From assembly GCF_900636385.1 (NCBI RefSeq), contig NZ_LR134269.1, positions 2,232,001-2,296,000 on the forward strand: a DNA stretch of 64,000 nucleotides, written 5' to 3'. This document shows, piece after piece, positions 38,641-48,820 of this stretch (the first letter of the stretch is position 1; every line of letters begins with the position of its first letter). The notes under the pieces are model-generated. The model worked only from the letters and a program-made list of their open reading frames with translations. It made no database searches and was not told where the DNA came from. The stretch comes from Staphylococcus warneri (GTDB lineage: Bacteria > Bacillota > Bacilli > Staphylococcales > Staphylococcaceae). A program made the translations under genes and the position numbers.

Positions 38641-40077
38641 TTATGAATTAGATGTGTCGACCATCTTTTTAGCTTTTTGATTACTAAATCTTGAAAATAC
38701 TATTGTTAATACAGCTGGGACAACTGTCGCTATTAATGTAGCTGGAAGATAAATCCACCAAAATTCACTTTTGATTGAGATAAATGCAGGCCAACCACCT
38801 ACACCAACACTACCTAATACTTTGTGAGCACCGATGAAAGCACCTAGTACACTTGAAGTCAGAATAGCTGCAACAAATGGATATTTCAATGGCAAGTTCA
38901 CACCGAATAAAGCTGGTTCAGTTACACCTAACACACCTGAAATACCTGAAGTAAATGCTAGGCCTTCTTCTTTAACCATTTTCTTACGTTTATAGACAAT
39001 CCATGCACCAAATGCCGCTGAACCTTGACAAATATTTGAAATCGCTAGAATTGGCCATAAATATGTGCCGCCTAAACTACTACCCATTAATTGGAAATCA
39101 ACAGCTAAGAACATATGATGTAAACCTGTAATTACCAGTGGTGCATATAATAAGCCATATAACGCGCCACCTAACCATCCTGCATGTTCAAATACATAAG
39201 TCACACCATTTGTAATGCCTGTACCTAATATTAAAGCAATAGGTCCTATAACTATAAACGCTAGGAAACCAGTAATCAATAATGCTACTGGACCAACGAC
39301 GAGCATCTTAATAGAATCATGTACAACTTTGTTTAGTGCTTTCTCTAATTGCGCTAATACATATGTTGCTAATAGGACTGGTAAAACTTGTCCTTGATAA
39401 TTAAGTTGCTTAATTTCTAAGCCGAATATATTCCAAGTTGGTATATGGCCTTTACCTATATCATATTGTGAGACAAGTTGCGGATGCATCAAGATAAGCC
39501 CTAAAACCAATCCTAAAATTGGACTTCCTCCAAATACACGCATACTACTCCAACCAATTAATGCAGGTAAGAAAATGAAAGCGGTACTTGCGATGACATT
39601 AATAATATTTGAAATATCCGCAATTTGTGGGTACATTTCTATTAATTTTTTAGGTCCAAATAGACCTTCCATGGTTAAAATGTTATTAATCCCCATTAAT
39701 AACCCAGCTGTTACAATTGCTGGTAAGATTGGTATAAATATATCCCCCAATAATTTAATCAATCTTTGAATTGGATTACCTTTTTTAGCTGCAGCTTGTT
39801 TAGCGTCGTCTTTAGAAGCTTCTTCTGCTCCTGTCTCTGCTACAAATTGTTTATAAACTTCATCTACCGTTCCCGGACCAATAACAATTTGATACTGATG
39901 ATCTGCTTTAAATTGTCCTTTTACTAATGGATTATCGCTTAGCGCATCTTTGTCTACTTTATTATCATCTTTTAATACTAACCGTAGTCTTGTTACACAG
40001 TGTGTTGCCGTATCAAGGTTCTCTTTTCCTCCAATTGCATCTACAATGGCTTTTACATCTTGTTTTTTTACAGCCAT
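38641..40077 (-). CDS. treP: Trehalose-specific PTS enzyme IIBC
   Basis: A 478-residue PTS permease that imports trehalose as trehalose 6-phosphate. The IIB domain (1-85) holds the phospho-cysteine in THCVTRLRLVL (Cys about residue 27). The IIC domain (about 105-465) has ten or so membrane segments and the GITEPALFGVNLPL family motif (seen as GVTEPALFGVNLP). I start at ATG 40075-40077; the GTG three codons earlier is part of the AAAGGAGTG ribosome site. A IIA domain is absent and must come from another protein. Confidence 0.95.
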   Translation of the reverse strand: MAVKKQDVKAIVDAIGGKENLDTATHCVTRLRLVLKDDNKVDKDALSDNPLVKGQFKADHQYQIVIGPGTVDEVYKQFVAETGAEEASKDDAKQAAAKKGNPIQRLIKLLGDIFIPILPAIVTAGLLMGINNILTMEGLFGPKKLIEMYPQIADISNIINVIASTAFIFLPALIGWSSMRVFGGSPILGLVLGLILMHPQLVSQYDIGKGHIPTWNIFGLEIKQLNYQGQVLPVLLATYVLAQLEKALNKVVHDSIKMLVVGPVALLITGFLAFIVIGPIALILGTGITNGVTYVFEHAGWLGGALYGLLYAPLVITGLHHMFLAVDFQLMGSSLGGTYLWPILAISNICQGSAAFGAWIVYKRKKMVKEEGLAFTSGISGVLGVTEPALFGVNLPLKYPFVAAILTSSVLGAFIGAHKVLGSVGVGGWPAFISIKSEFWWIYLPATLIATVVPAVLTIVFSRFSNQKAKKMVDTSNS

Positions 40078-40107
40078 AGCCTTCACTCCTTTGTTTTCTT
40101 ACTCAGA

Positions 40108-40136
40108 GTATAACTTGTCTAGACAAGTTATGTAAA
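40108..40136 (-). promoter_or_regulatory. treP promoter with overlapping TreR operator
   Basis: Minus strand TTTACA (40131-40136), 17 bases, TTATAC (40108-40113). The spacer contains the centre of a perfect 22-bp palindrome at 40110-40131 whose core is CTTGTCTAGACAAG. A GntR-type repressor bound here would cover the promoter. Confidence 0.8.
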
Positions 40137-40299
40137 GGCTTTCAAGTAAATTGATATAATATTTCAGTTAAAAGACACAAATGAGTCACTTTTCAGTTTG
40201 GAACTATCACTTCATTACGCTTATAGAACTATCAATATTACAGTATTCAACTCCGTCTTAAGGCAGCTATATAAAGAAAGGGATTTTCAAAAGCAAATA

Positions 40300-40342
40300 A
40301 AAAAGGCAAATACTCATTATACAATGAATACTTGCCTTTTAT
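40300..40342 (-). terminator. Terminator after tRNA-Ser
   Basis: Minus strand: AAAAGGCAAGTATTCATTG pairs with CAATGAGTATTTGCC-type arm, followed by TTTTTTATTT. Confidence 0.85.
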
Positions 40343-40371
40343 ATCTATTAGTCTTGGATTTAAAATTCTAA

Positions 40372-40464
40372 TGGCGGAGGAAGAGGGATTCGAACCCCCG
40401 CGGCCCGTTAAGGCCCTGTCGGTTTTCAAGACCGATCCCTTCAGCCGGACTTGGGTATTCCTCC
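40372..40464 (-). tRNA. tRNA-Ser (anticodon UGA)
   Basis: A 93-base cloverleaf with the long variable arm of class II tRNAs. The acceptor GGAGGAA pairs with TTCCTCC, the discriminator is G and CCA is encoded. The anticodon stem TCGGT/ACCGA encloses CTTGAAA with anticodon TGA; the T loop is GGTTCGAATCC. Confidence 0.97.
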
Positions 40465-40516
40465 ATTGAACACAATAATTATCATATAATAGTGTTCATT
40501 AAAAGTCAATTCTTTT

Positions 40517-41980
40517 TTACACTAGAATTTCTTGGTTTAAATACGTTTCAACTGCGTCAGCTACGGCTCTTCCTTCTTTAATAGCCCATACAACAAGACT
40601 AGGTCCTCTGCGTGCATCTCCAGCAGCAAAAATCTTCGAATGACTCGTTCTAAAGTCTTTGTCATTTGCCACAATTTTATTTCGTTCGGTTTTAATACCA
40701 AATGATTGCGGAATGGTGATTTCAGTTCCTACAAAGCCAATGGAAAGTATAACTAAATCCGCTAGCCAAAATCGCTCTGGTCCATCTTCCATCACCGTAC
40801 CGTCTTCAGTCTCTCTTAATATTTGTGTATACAGGCCCCTCACTTTTCCAGAATCGTCCACATCATATCTCATTGTTTGAACACCGTATGCACGTGGCTC
40901 TTTGCCAAATTTCACTTCACATTCTTTATGTGCATAGTCCATTTTGAATACTGGTAAGGCAAGTGGCCATGACGTATTGGTTTCAAAAGTGATTTCTTCA
41001 GGAAGTTTCGTAAACTTATTGAACTGCACAACGGATTTACAATTTTCACGCAATGCTGTTGCTACGCAATCTGCACCAGTATCACCTGCACCAATAATAA
41101 TGACATTCTTATCTTTAGCTGTGATTGTTACTTCGTCAATTTCACCAGTTAGAAACCGTGTTTGCTCGGTTAAATAATCCATTGCAAAATGAATGCCATA
41201 ACCCATACGTCCCTCTAATGGTAAGTCTCTAGCATTTTGTGAACCGGTACATAAAATAATAGCATCATATGTTGCTTCTAAGTCTTCACGACTAATATCG
41301 GCGCCAATTTCAATACCAGTTTTAAACTGAACACCAGCTTCTTTCATTAATTTAATACGACGTCTTACCACATCTTTATCTAATTTCATGTTAGGAATAC
41401 CATACATCAATAATCCACCAGGTTCTTTAGCTCGTTCATATACCGTGACTTTATAGCCTCTATGATTAAGTTCATCAGCTGCTGTCAACCCAGCTGGCCC
41501 ACTTCCTACGATGGCAACGCTTTTCCCTTTATCCGCTTCAGGATATTTTGGCTTAACCCATCCATTTTCATATGCTTCATCAATAATTGTACGCTCAATG
41601 CCTTTAATAGCTACAGAATTTCGATTAATTTTCATTACACATGATTGTTCACATGGTGCTGGACATACACGTCCCGTAAATTCCGGAAAATTGTTTGTTT
41701 CACTCAGTCTCTCGTAGGCTGCTTTAAAATCGCCTCGATAAACTAAATCGTTCCATTCCGGAATATAGTTACCTATGGGGCATCCTATCGTTTCAAAACC
41801 ATAGGATAATCCACTTTGACAAAAAGGTGTACCACAGTCCATACATCTCGCCCCTTGAGTAGATGCATCTTCCTTAGTAAAACGTTGTTGAAATGCGTGA
41901 TGATTTGAAAGACGATCAATCAAAGACAATTCTGATAATGCTTGCTTTTCATATTTCATAAACCCTTTAAATTCGCCCAT
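40517..41980 (-). CDS. gltD: Glutamate synthase (NADPH) small subunit
   Basis: A 487-residue flavoprotein that passes electrons from NAD(P)H to the large subunit. The N-terminal domain carries the Fe-S cysteines (ARCMDCGTPFCQSG, GCPIGNYIPEWN, CPAPCEQSC). Two dinucleotide folds follow: VAIVGSGPAGLTAADEL (about 150-166) and IIIGAGDTGADCVATA (about 290-305). It lies 15 bases after gltB. Confidence 0.96.
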   Translation of the reverse strand: MGEFKGFMKYEKQALSELSLIDRLSNHHAFQQRFTKEDASTQGARCMDCGTPFCQSGLSYGFETIGCPIGNYIPEWNDLVYRGDFKAAYERLSETNNFPEFTGRVCPAPCEQSCVMKINRNSVAIKGIERTIIDEAYENGWVKPKYPEADKGKSVAIVGSGPAGLTAADELNHRGYKVTVYERAKEPGGLLMYGIPNMKLDKDVVRRRIKLMKEAGVQFKTGIEIGADISREDLEATYDAIILCTGSQNARDLPLEGRMGYGIHFAMDYLTEQTRFLTGEIDEVTITAKDKNVIIIGAGDTGADCVATALRENCKSVVQFNKFTKLPEEITFETNTSWPLALPVFKMDYAHKECEVKFGKEPRAYGVQTMRYDVDDSGKVRGLYTQILRETEDGTVMEDGPERFWLADLVILSIGFVGTEITIPQSFGIKTERNKIVANDKDFRTSHSKIFAAGDARRGPSLVVWAIKEGRAVADAVETYLNQEILV

Positions 41981-41995
41981 GATAATCCCTCTTTC

Positions 41996-44900
41996 TTAAT
42001 AAACCACTGCTGGTTTTAATGTCTCATCAACACTTGAACTATTATCATAAAATGCCGCTAACATAGCGTCGTCTTTTTTATTGTGTTGACGTAATTGAAT
42101 ATCAATTTTTTGCATCATTAATTTATAATCTTTTGGTATCACTTTGACAACTAGATTTTCAATTTCATCAAAATGTTGCAATATATTTTGTGTTTTTGAG
42201 CTATGTGTATATTTCACATGACTTTCAAGCATCTTTTTAATAAATTGCTTTTCTTCGTCATACATAACTTCACTAAATTCCAAAGTATTAAGTGCATGCT
42301 GTGTCTTAAATTGATTGATATCACTTGGAAATACATAACTTACGCCACCACTCATGCCTTGACCGAAGTTCTTTCCTACATCGCCAAGTATTAATACATG
42401 ACCACCTGTCATATATTCAAGTCCATGATCACCAATACCTTCAACTACCACATCTGCACCACTATTTCTAATACAGAAACGTTCTCCAGCTTTACCATTA
42501 ATAAAAGCTTTACCTTTTGATGCACCATAGAAGCATACGTTTCCTGCTATGATTTCATTTTCACGTGTTGTATTAGGCGACTGCACAATGACTGTACCAC
42601 CTGACAAACCTTTACCTACATAGTCATTCGCATCACCATTATGATGTATCGTTAATCCTTTTGGCGCAAAAGCAGCCAAACTTTGACCAGCATGTCCATC
42701 GGTATGAACATAAATGGTATCTTCTGGTAACCCTTTTTCCCCATATTGTTTAGCAATCGCACTACCAGTAATCACACCAACATCACGTTGAACGTTCTTA
42801 ATGGTATAACTTCCTGAAAATACATGACCTGCCTCTATACTTTGCTTGGCATCAGGATATAGATAATTCAAATCAAAACCTTCATCTAAATGATGATTTT
42901 GTTCTATTTCTTTAGTATTAGGACCATCCGCTTTGTTGATTAATCGTTCGATGTCAACAGAGGCTGCTTTTGTTCCTGGCTTAATATGAGAGGAACGTTG
43001 TAATAAGTCTGTTCGTCCTACTAATTCTTCAACTGTTCGCAATCCTAATGAGGCAAGTATTTCACGTAATTCTTCTGCAATAAAATACATAAAATGTACA
43101 ACATGTTGTGCTTTTCCTTTAAATAAAGCACGTAAATCTTTGTTTTGAGTTGCAACACCTACTGGACATGTATCATTATGACAAACTCGCATCATGACAC
43201 ATCCCAACACCACTAATGGTGCTGTTGCAAATCCAAACTCTTCCGCTCCAAGCGCACATGCGTACGCTACATCTTTACCAGTGAGCAATTTACCATCTGT
43301 TTCTAACTTTACTCGACTTCGTAAATCATTTAATTTCAACGCTTGATGTGTTTCTGCCAAACCTATTTCCCAAGGCACACCCGCATGTTGAATACTAGTT
43401 TTAGGTGATGCACCTGTTCCACCGTCATAGCCACTGATGACGATTTTATCTGCAAACGCTTTTGCTACCCCTGATGCAATGGTTCCCACACCTGTTTTTG
43501 ACACTAATTTAACAGCAATATCTGCTTCTTTATTCGCATTTTTCAAATCATGAATCAATTGTGCTAAGTCTTCGATAGAATATATATCATGATGCGGTGG
43601 TGGTGAAATGAGACCGATACCTGGTGTAGATCCTCTTGTTTCGGCAATCCACGGATATACTTTAGAACCCGGCAATTGACCACCCTCACCAGGTTTAGCA
43701 CCTTGCGCTACTTTAATCTGTATTTCTTTTGCATGTTGTAAATAGTCACTCGTTACACCAAATCTTCCAGAGGCTACTTGTTTAATTGCACTAATTTTAT
43801 TACTACCATCTTTCTGAGGTTGATAGCGCAAAGGATCTTCTCCTCCTTCACCGCTATTACTTTTACCTCCTAGACTGTTCATTGCTTGCGCCAATGTTTC
43901 GTGTGCTTCAGCTGATATAGATCCATAACTCATTGCACCTGTGTTAAAACGTTTAACGATTTCAGAAGCAGGCTCAACTTTTGATATATCAATAGGTTTA
44001 CAAGTCTTAAATTCTAATAAATGACGAATAAAATCTTGTCGCTGTTGGTTAACCGTATCGGAATATTGTTTGAATAATTCATAGTCATTATCGCGACAAG
44101 CATGCTGTAATAAGAAAATAGTCTTAGGATTATAAGCATGATGTTGTCCTTGTTGTCTCCATTGGAAAGTACTACCAGACGCTAAATAATCTGAATGGGA
44201 TTCTTGTCTTGCTTTATTTTCCTCATCAATTTGTTGAATGCTAATACCAGAAATTTTAGATTGCGTTCCTGAAAAATACTGATCAATAACAGTTTGTGAT
44301 ATCCCAACAGCTTCAAATATTTGTGCACCTTGATAACTTTGAACTGTTGAAATTCCCATTTTAGCCATTACTTTAATAACACCTTCTGATAACACGTTTG
44401 TATATGTTTCGACATTAGATGTTACTGTGCCATGTAGTTTGCCATTATTTGTGAGTTGTTCAACCGTTCGTTGAGCTAAATATGGCACGATAGCATTTGC
44501 CCCATAACCTAATAAACATGCTACGTGATGTACTTCACGTGTTTCGCCAGATTTTGCTACTAAACTTGTTTCCATACGCAAACCTTCGCGTATCAAACAT
44601 TGATGAACATGACTCATTGCCAATAGCATTGGCATGGCAAATCCAGATTCAGACGCTAATAAGCTATCGTCTAATACAATAATTTCAGAACCATCTTTGA
44701 CATGCTGTATTACTTTATCAGATAAACGATTCAAGCTAGCTTCTAAATCATCATGATATATAGTTGAAACATAAGTCGTTTTAAAGATCTCTGTATCAAT
44801 AGCTTCTAATTGGGCTTCTGTTAATACAGGTTTTTTAAGTTGAACACGATGAAGTACTGTTTTATCAGGTTTCAAAAGATTACCTTCGCCACCTAAATAA

Positions 44901-46492
44901 GACATTTCACTTGTGACAATTTTTTCTCTGTAAGCATCAATAGGTGGATTAGTAACTTGTGCAAATAACTGCTTAAAATAATTAAATAAGCTTTCAGGTC
45001 TATCATTTAAAACTGCAATAGGCGCGTCGTAGCCCATAGCACCAATAGGATCCTTCTTCTGCAATACTAAGTCAACAATATACTTATTCATTTCTTCTTT
45101 TGTATACGCAAATTGACGTTGTAGTTTAAATAGAGTCTTAGCATCATATTCATTTGGGCAGTATGTCACATTATCAATATTAGCTTCATATTTTTCTGTT
45201 TTTAGCCACTCTGCATATGGATGTTCACTAGCAATTTCATATTTCAATTCATTATTTTCAACGACTTTATTTTTATTAAAATCGACTAATAATAATTTTC
45301 CAGGATTTAATTGCCCTTTAAACGCAACCTCTGATTCATCAACATCTATTACGCCAACTTCAGAAGAGAAGACGATAAAATTATCTTTCGTAATAGTATA
45401 TCTACCTGGACGTAAACCATTACGGTCTGTTAATGCACCAATCTTATACCCGTTACAAAATGAAATCATTGTAGGCCCATCCCAAGGTTCCATTAAGTAA
45501 CTATAGAATTCATAAAACGAACGTACATCTTTGTCATTCGATTTGTTATAAAGCCATGGCTCTGGTATTAATAGCATTGCAGCTTTCTCCGGTTCCATTG
45601 CCAAAGATAAAAACTCTAACGCATTATCAACGATAGATGAATCACTACCATCTTCATCGACAATACGATGTATTTTATGTTGATCTTCACCAAAAAGTGT
45701 ATGAACTAATTTATTTTGACGTGCACGCATCCAATTAACATTACCTTTAATTGTATTAATCTCGCCATTATGCATAAGTAGGCGATTAGGATGTGCACGT
45801 TTCCAACTTGGAAATGTATTAGTACTAAATCTTGAATGTACTAGACCAAGTTTCGATTGATAGGCTTCGTGTGTTAAATCTAAATATAACCCTTTAATTT
45901 GATCAGACCGTAGCCATCCTTTATAGACAATCGTTTTGTGAGATAAACTTGTAAAATATAATTCTATCCCTTTTCGTTCAGCGTAATACTCTATTTGTTT
46001 TCTAGCTAAATAAAGTTGTTTATTTATATTTTCAGCTTGACGAATATCGATAAACACTTGTTGAATAAAGGGCATAGTATCAGCTACATGTTGTGCTACT
46101 GCCTCTTTATTAACAGGTACATCACGATAACCTATGACACCAAGGCCTTCACTTTCAAAATATTGATTCAACACCGCTTCATGTTTACTTCCAATCACAC
46201 GTTCTTTAGAGAAAAATAGTCCTACTGCATATTCACCTTCATTAGGTAGTGGTAAATCATGCAATTGTTCAAAGAATTTAAAGGGAATTTCAGTCATGAT
46301 ACCTGCACCATCACCAGTCATTCCATCAGCACCGATACCACCTCTATGATCTAATCTACATAACATTTCTAATGATTTTTCAATGACGTCGTGCGATCTA
46401 ATGTTATCCATATTAGCGTAAAAACCAATACCACAAGCATCATGTTCCTCACGATAATCGTATAATCCCTTTTTTAGCTTCTCATTATACAT
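41996..46492 (-). CDS. gltB: Glutamate synthase large subunit
   Basis: A 1498-residue enzyme making two glutamates from glutamine and 2-oxoglutarate. The N-terminal class II amidotransferase starts at the Cys of HDACGIGFYANMD (residue 20), which is normally exposed by propeptide cleavage. The FMN/2-oxoglutarate synthase domain has GGEGGEDPLRY and the Fe-S cysteines in CHNDTCPVGVATQ. The GXGXG beta helix ends the protein. I prefer ATG at 46490-46492, preceded by AAAGGGAG, over the GTG three codons earlier. gltC is divergent. Confidence 0.97.
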   Translation of the reverse strand: MYNEKLKKGLYDYREEHDACGIGFYANMDNIRSHDVIEKSLEMLCRLDHRGGIGADGMTGDGAGIMTEIPFKFFEQLHDLPLPNEGEYAVGLFFSKERVIGSKHEAVLNQYFESEGLGVIGYRDVPVNKEAVAQHVADTMPFIQQVFIDIRQAENINKQLYLARKQIEYYAERKGIELYFTSLSHKTIVYKGWLRSDQIKGLYLDLTHEAYQSKLGLVHSRFSTNTFPSWKRAHPNRLLMHNGEINTIKGNVNWMRARQNKLVHTLFGEDQHKIHRIVDEDGSDSSIVDNALEFLSLAMEPEKAAMLLIPEPWLYNKSNDKDVRSFYEFYSYLMEPWDGPTMISFCNGYKIGALTDRNGLRPGRYTITKDNFIVFSSEVGVIDVDESEVAFKGQLNPGKLLLVDFNKNKVVENNELKYEIASEHPYAEWLKTEKYEANIDNVTYCPNEYDAKTLFKLQRQFAYTKEEMNKYIVDLVLQKKDPIGAMGYDAPIAVLNDRPESLFNYFKQLFAQVTNPPIDAYREKIVTSEMSYLGGEGNLLKPDKTVLHRVQLKKPVLTEAQLEAIDTEIFKTTYVSTIYHDDLEASLNRLSDKVIQHVKDGSEIIVLDDSLLASESGFAMPMLLAMSHVHQCLIREGLRMETSLVAKSGETREVHHVACLLGYGANAIVPYLAQRTVEQLTNNGKLHGTVTSNVETYTNVLSEGVIKVMAKMGISTVQSYQGAQIFEAVGISQTVIDQYFSGTQSKISGISIQQIDEENKARQESHSDYLASGSTFQWRQQGQHHAYNPKTIFLLQHACRDNDYELFKQYSDTVNQQRQDFIRHLLEFKTCKPIDISKVEPASEIVKRFNTGAMSYGSISAEAHETLAQAMNSLGGKSNSGEGGEDPLRYQPQKDGSNKISAIKQVASGRFGVTSDYLQHAKEIQIKVAQGAKPGEGGQLPGSKVYPWIAETRGSTPGIGLISPPPHHDIYSIEDLAQLIHDLKNANKEADIAVKLVSKTGVGTIASGVAKAFADKIVISGYDGGTGASPKTSIQHAGVPWEIGLAETHQALKLNDLRSRVKLETDGKLLTGKDVAYACALGAEEFGFATAPLVVLGCVMMRVCHNDTCPVGVATQNKDLRALFKGKAQHVVHFMYFIAEELREILASLGLRTVEELVGRTDLLQRSSHIKPGTKAASVDIERLINKADGPNTKEIEQNHHLDEGFDLNYLYPDAKQSIEAGHVFSGSYTIKNVQRDVGVITGSAIAKQYGEKGLPEDTIYVHTDGHAGQSLAAFAPKGLTIHHNGDANDYVGKGLSGGTVIVQSPNTTRENEIIAGNVCFYGASKGKAFINGKAGERFCIRNSGADVVVEGIGDHGLEYMTGGHVLILGDVGKNFGQGMSGGVSYVFPSDINQFKTQHALNTLEFSEVMYDEEKQFIKKMLESHVKYTHSSKTQNILQHFDEIENLVVKVIPKDYKLMMQKIDIQLRQHNKKDDAMLAAFYDNSSSVDETLKPAVVY

Positions 46493-46543
46493 GATGCACA
46501 CTCCCTTTTAGAATTTTCTGACAATTAATATATAGTAATCATT

Positions 46544-46572
46544 AATATAATGTAATTGTTTCATCTGTTCAA
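46544..46572 (-). promoter_or_regulatory. gltB promoter
   Basis: Minus strand TTGAAC (46567-46572), 17 bases, TATATT (46544-46549), about 50 bases before the gltB start. Confidence 0.65.
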
Positions 46573-46580
46573 TATATAAA

Positions 46581-46599
46581 TTAGATGATATTTATCTAA
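46581..46599. promoter_or_regulatory. Candidate GltC-binding inverted repeat
   Basis: TTAGAT, seven bases, ATCTAA: an interrupted dyad of the LysR (T-N11-A) kind, just upstream of the gltB -35 and between gltB and gltC. Confidence 0.4.
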
Positions 46600-46688
46600 A
46601 AATTAGAACAATTGACGAATAAACTGTTATAATAAGTGTTAAAAGTAATGTTAGATAGACATAGAGTAAGCTAAAAGTGAGGATTGAA

Positions 46689-47567
46689 ATGATGGAGATT
46701 AAACAACTTAAATATTTTGTAGAAGTAGCAAAACGAGAGCATATTTCTGAAGCTGCATTAGAATTAAATATTGCCCAATCCGCCATAAGTCGTCAAATGA
46801 CTCAATTAGAAAAGGAATTAAATGTGACCTTGTTTAAAAGGCAAGGTCGGAATATCTTATTAACATCTGAAGGCAAACAACTATTAACTGAAGCCACTAA
46901 AATATTGGATCAATTAGACCAAACGGTACAATTATTTCAACATCAACAGACATTAAGTAATCAGAATATCTTTTTATCCTATAGTGATAGTGAAGCCTCT
47001 CATAAATTAGGCCGCCTCATTCAAATTTTCGAAGAACAATCAGAGAGTCAAGTTGTCCCTAATTTGAGTCAAGACAATGAAATATTAGATGATGTAATTA
47101 AAGGAGAAATAGATATAGGTATCATTGAACTGACTGATGAAATTAAACAACACCCTGAATTAAATATGACAACCCTATTCGAGGAACATTATCATTTATA
47201 TACGAACAAGAGAGACCCTATCGCCTTAACACTGCAACCCCATTTATCTCAACTGCATTTGCAAAATGTCTTTTGTCTAACAGTGTTACCAAACTCAATT
47301 AAAGAAAAATTGCCTACCGATATACGTACGATATCAGATAAACAATTGGCTCAATATCTTTTAAAAAAGGAAAGAGGTGTTTTGATTACACCTCAAAACG
47401 TTTCGTTAGATAGTCATTCACATGAGTGGATTAAAATACCTCTTAGCCATACTGATATAAAACGTACAATTTGTGTAATTTCTAAAAAGGAAAATCATAA
47501 ACCTGATTTGCCTGTTGCTTTACATACAATACAAGTATTGTTTAATAAAACATCTACGTACCATTAA
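46689..47567 (+). CDS. gltC: GltC, LysR-family regulator of glutamate synthase
   Basis: A 292-residue LysR regulator. The N-terminal winged helix is MMEIKQLKYFVEVAKREHISEAALELNIAQSAISRQMTQLEKEL in summary (helix-turn-helix about residues 16-40), with an effector-binding domain from about 90 on. It is divergent from gltB, as gltC is in Bacillus, where it activates gltAB. The ATG at 46689 has GAGG six bases upstream; a GTG four codons earlier overlaps that site. Confidence 0.92.
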   Translation: MMEIKQLKYFVEVAKREHISEAALELNIAQSAISRQMTQLEKELNVTLFKRQGRNILLTSEGKQLLTEATKILDQLDQTVQLFQHQQTLSNQNIFLSYSDSEASHKLGRLIQIFEEQSESQVVPNLSQDNEILDDVIKGEIDIGIIELTDEIKQHPELNMTTLFEEHYHLYTNKRDPIALTLQPHLSQLHLQNVFCLTVLPNSIKEKLPTDIRTISDKQLAQYLLKKERGVLITPQNVSLDSHSHEWIKIPLSHTDIKRTICVISKKENHKPDLPVALHTIQVLFNKTSTYH

Positions 47568-47707
47568 ATATAAATTCAGTGGTAAACAATTAGGTCAATG
47601 ATATGAATAACGGTAATCAAAAGGACCACTTCTGTTTATTTTTGAAATCTAAATTAAATAAGCGTATAATCATTCTATTATTTCACAGAAGAATTGAGGT
47701 TTATTGA

Positions 47708-48820
47708 ATGCAATTCAATACTTTTTTCAAAAATAAATTTTATTGGATCCTTATGGCATTTGTCTTCATATTTTTAAGTTTATTTATATTCACTTTTTTT
47801 AATGAAAAATGTTATCAAATGCCTATCGGTAAAATAACAGATGTTCAAAGATTGAGCACACAACATGTAACTGACGATCAACATAATAAGGATATCAAAT
47901 ACAAAGACCAACTTACCGTGAAGATTTTAAACGGTAAATTTGAAGGTAAATCAACAACAATTACTAACGAATTTGTTAAATCACAAGCTGATTCAGAACG
48001 TTTTACTAAAAACGATAAAGTTCTATTACATATTTCTAAAAAGCCAAGCGACGCTGATATCATTGAGAAAAAACGCGATGGTTTAATCGTTCTTATTACA
48101 GGCGTTTTCTTCATCACGATATTAATTGTTGGTAGACAAGTAGGCTTACAATCTATACTTTCACTCGTCTTGAATTCAATCGCAGTTTTAGGCGCTATTT
48201 ATATTCATAATCAAATGACAAATACGAGTTTATTTGCATTGATGGTGATGGCAATGATTGTTTCAACGACATTGACTCTATTACTTGTTACAGGTTGGCG
48301 AATAAGAACATTGATTACCATTGTATCTACACTTGTTGGTACGTTCCTTTGTATAGGTATCGCTGAGTTAGTTATACGATTCACTCATGGCAATGGTATT
48401 AAATATGAAACAATGAGTTTTTTAACCCTACCCCCAAAAGATGTGTTTTTAGCTTCGGTATTAATTGGGTCACTTGGTGCTGTTATGGATGTAGCCATCA
48501 CTATTGCAAGTGGGATGAACGAAATATTGCAACGAACACCTCAAATTAGCATGAGAAGATGGGCATTAGCAGGTAGACATATTGGCCAAGATATAATGGG
48601 GACGATGACAAACATCTTATTATTCTCATATTTATCTGGTAGCTTACCTATGTTTCTCATATATTTAAAAAATGCCAACACCATCACTTATACCATTTCC
48701 ATGAATTGGTCATTAGAAGTTGCTCGAGCATTGATAGGTGGTATCGGAATTGTTTTAACTATCCCCATCACTATCGGTTTAATGGAATTATGGCTTAAAA
48801 TGCGAGGTGAAAATCGATGA
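47708..48820 (+). CDS. YibE/F family multi-pass membrane protein (first of pair)
   Basis: A 370-residue protein. One membrane helix (about 14-32) is followed by an extracytoplasmic domain to about residue 125, then six or seven membrane helices. RTPQISMRRWALAGRHIGQDI and TNILLFSYLSGSLP are the YibE/F-like signature. No function is established; export or channel roles have been suggested. It overlaps the next gene by four bases, so both probably form one membrane complex. Confidence 0.87.
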   Translation: MQFNTFFKNKFYWILMAFVFIFLSLFIFTFFNEKCYQMPIGKITDVQRLSTQHVTDDQHNKDIKYKDQLTVKILNGKFEGKSTTITNEFVKSQADSERFTKNDKVLLHISKKPSDADIIEKKRDGLIVLITGVFFITILIVGRQVGLQSILSLVLNSIAVLGAIYIHNQMTNTSLFALMVMAMIVSTTLTLLLVTGWRIRTLITIVSTLVGTFLCIGIAELVIRFTHGNGIKYETMSFLTLPPKDVFLASVLIGSLGAVMDVAITIASGMNEILQRTPQISMRRWALAGRHIGQDIMGTMTNILLFSYLSGSLPMFLIYLKNANTITYTISMNWSLEVARALIGGIGIVLTIPITIGLMELWLKMRGENR

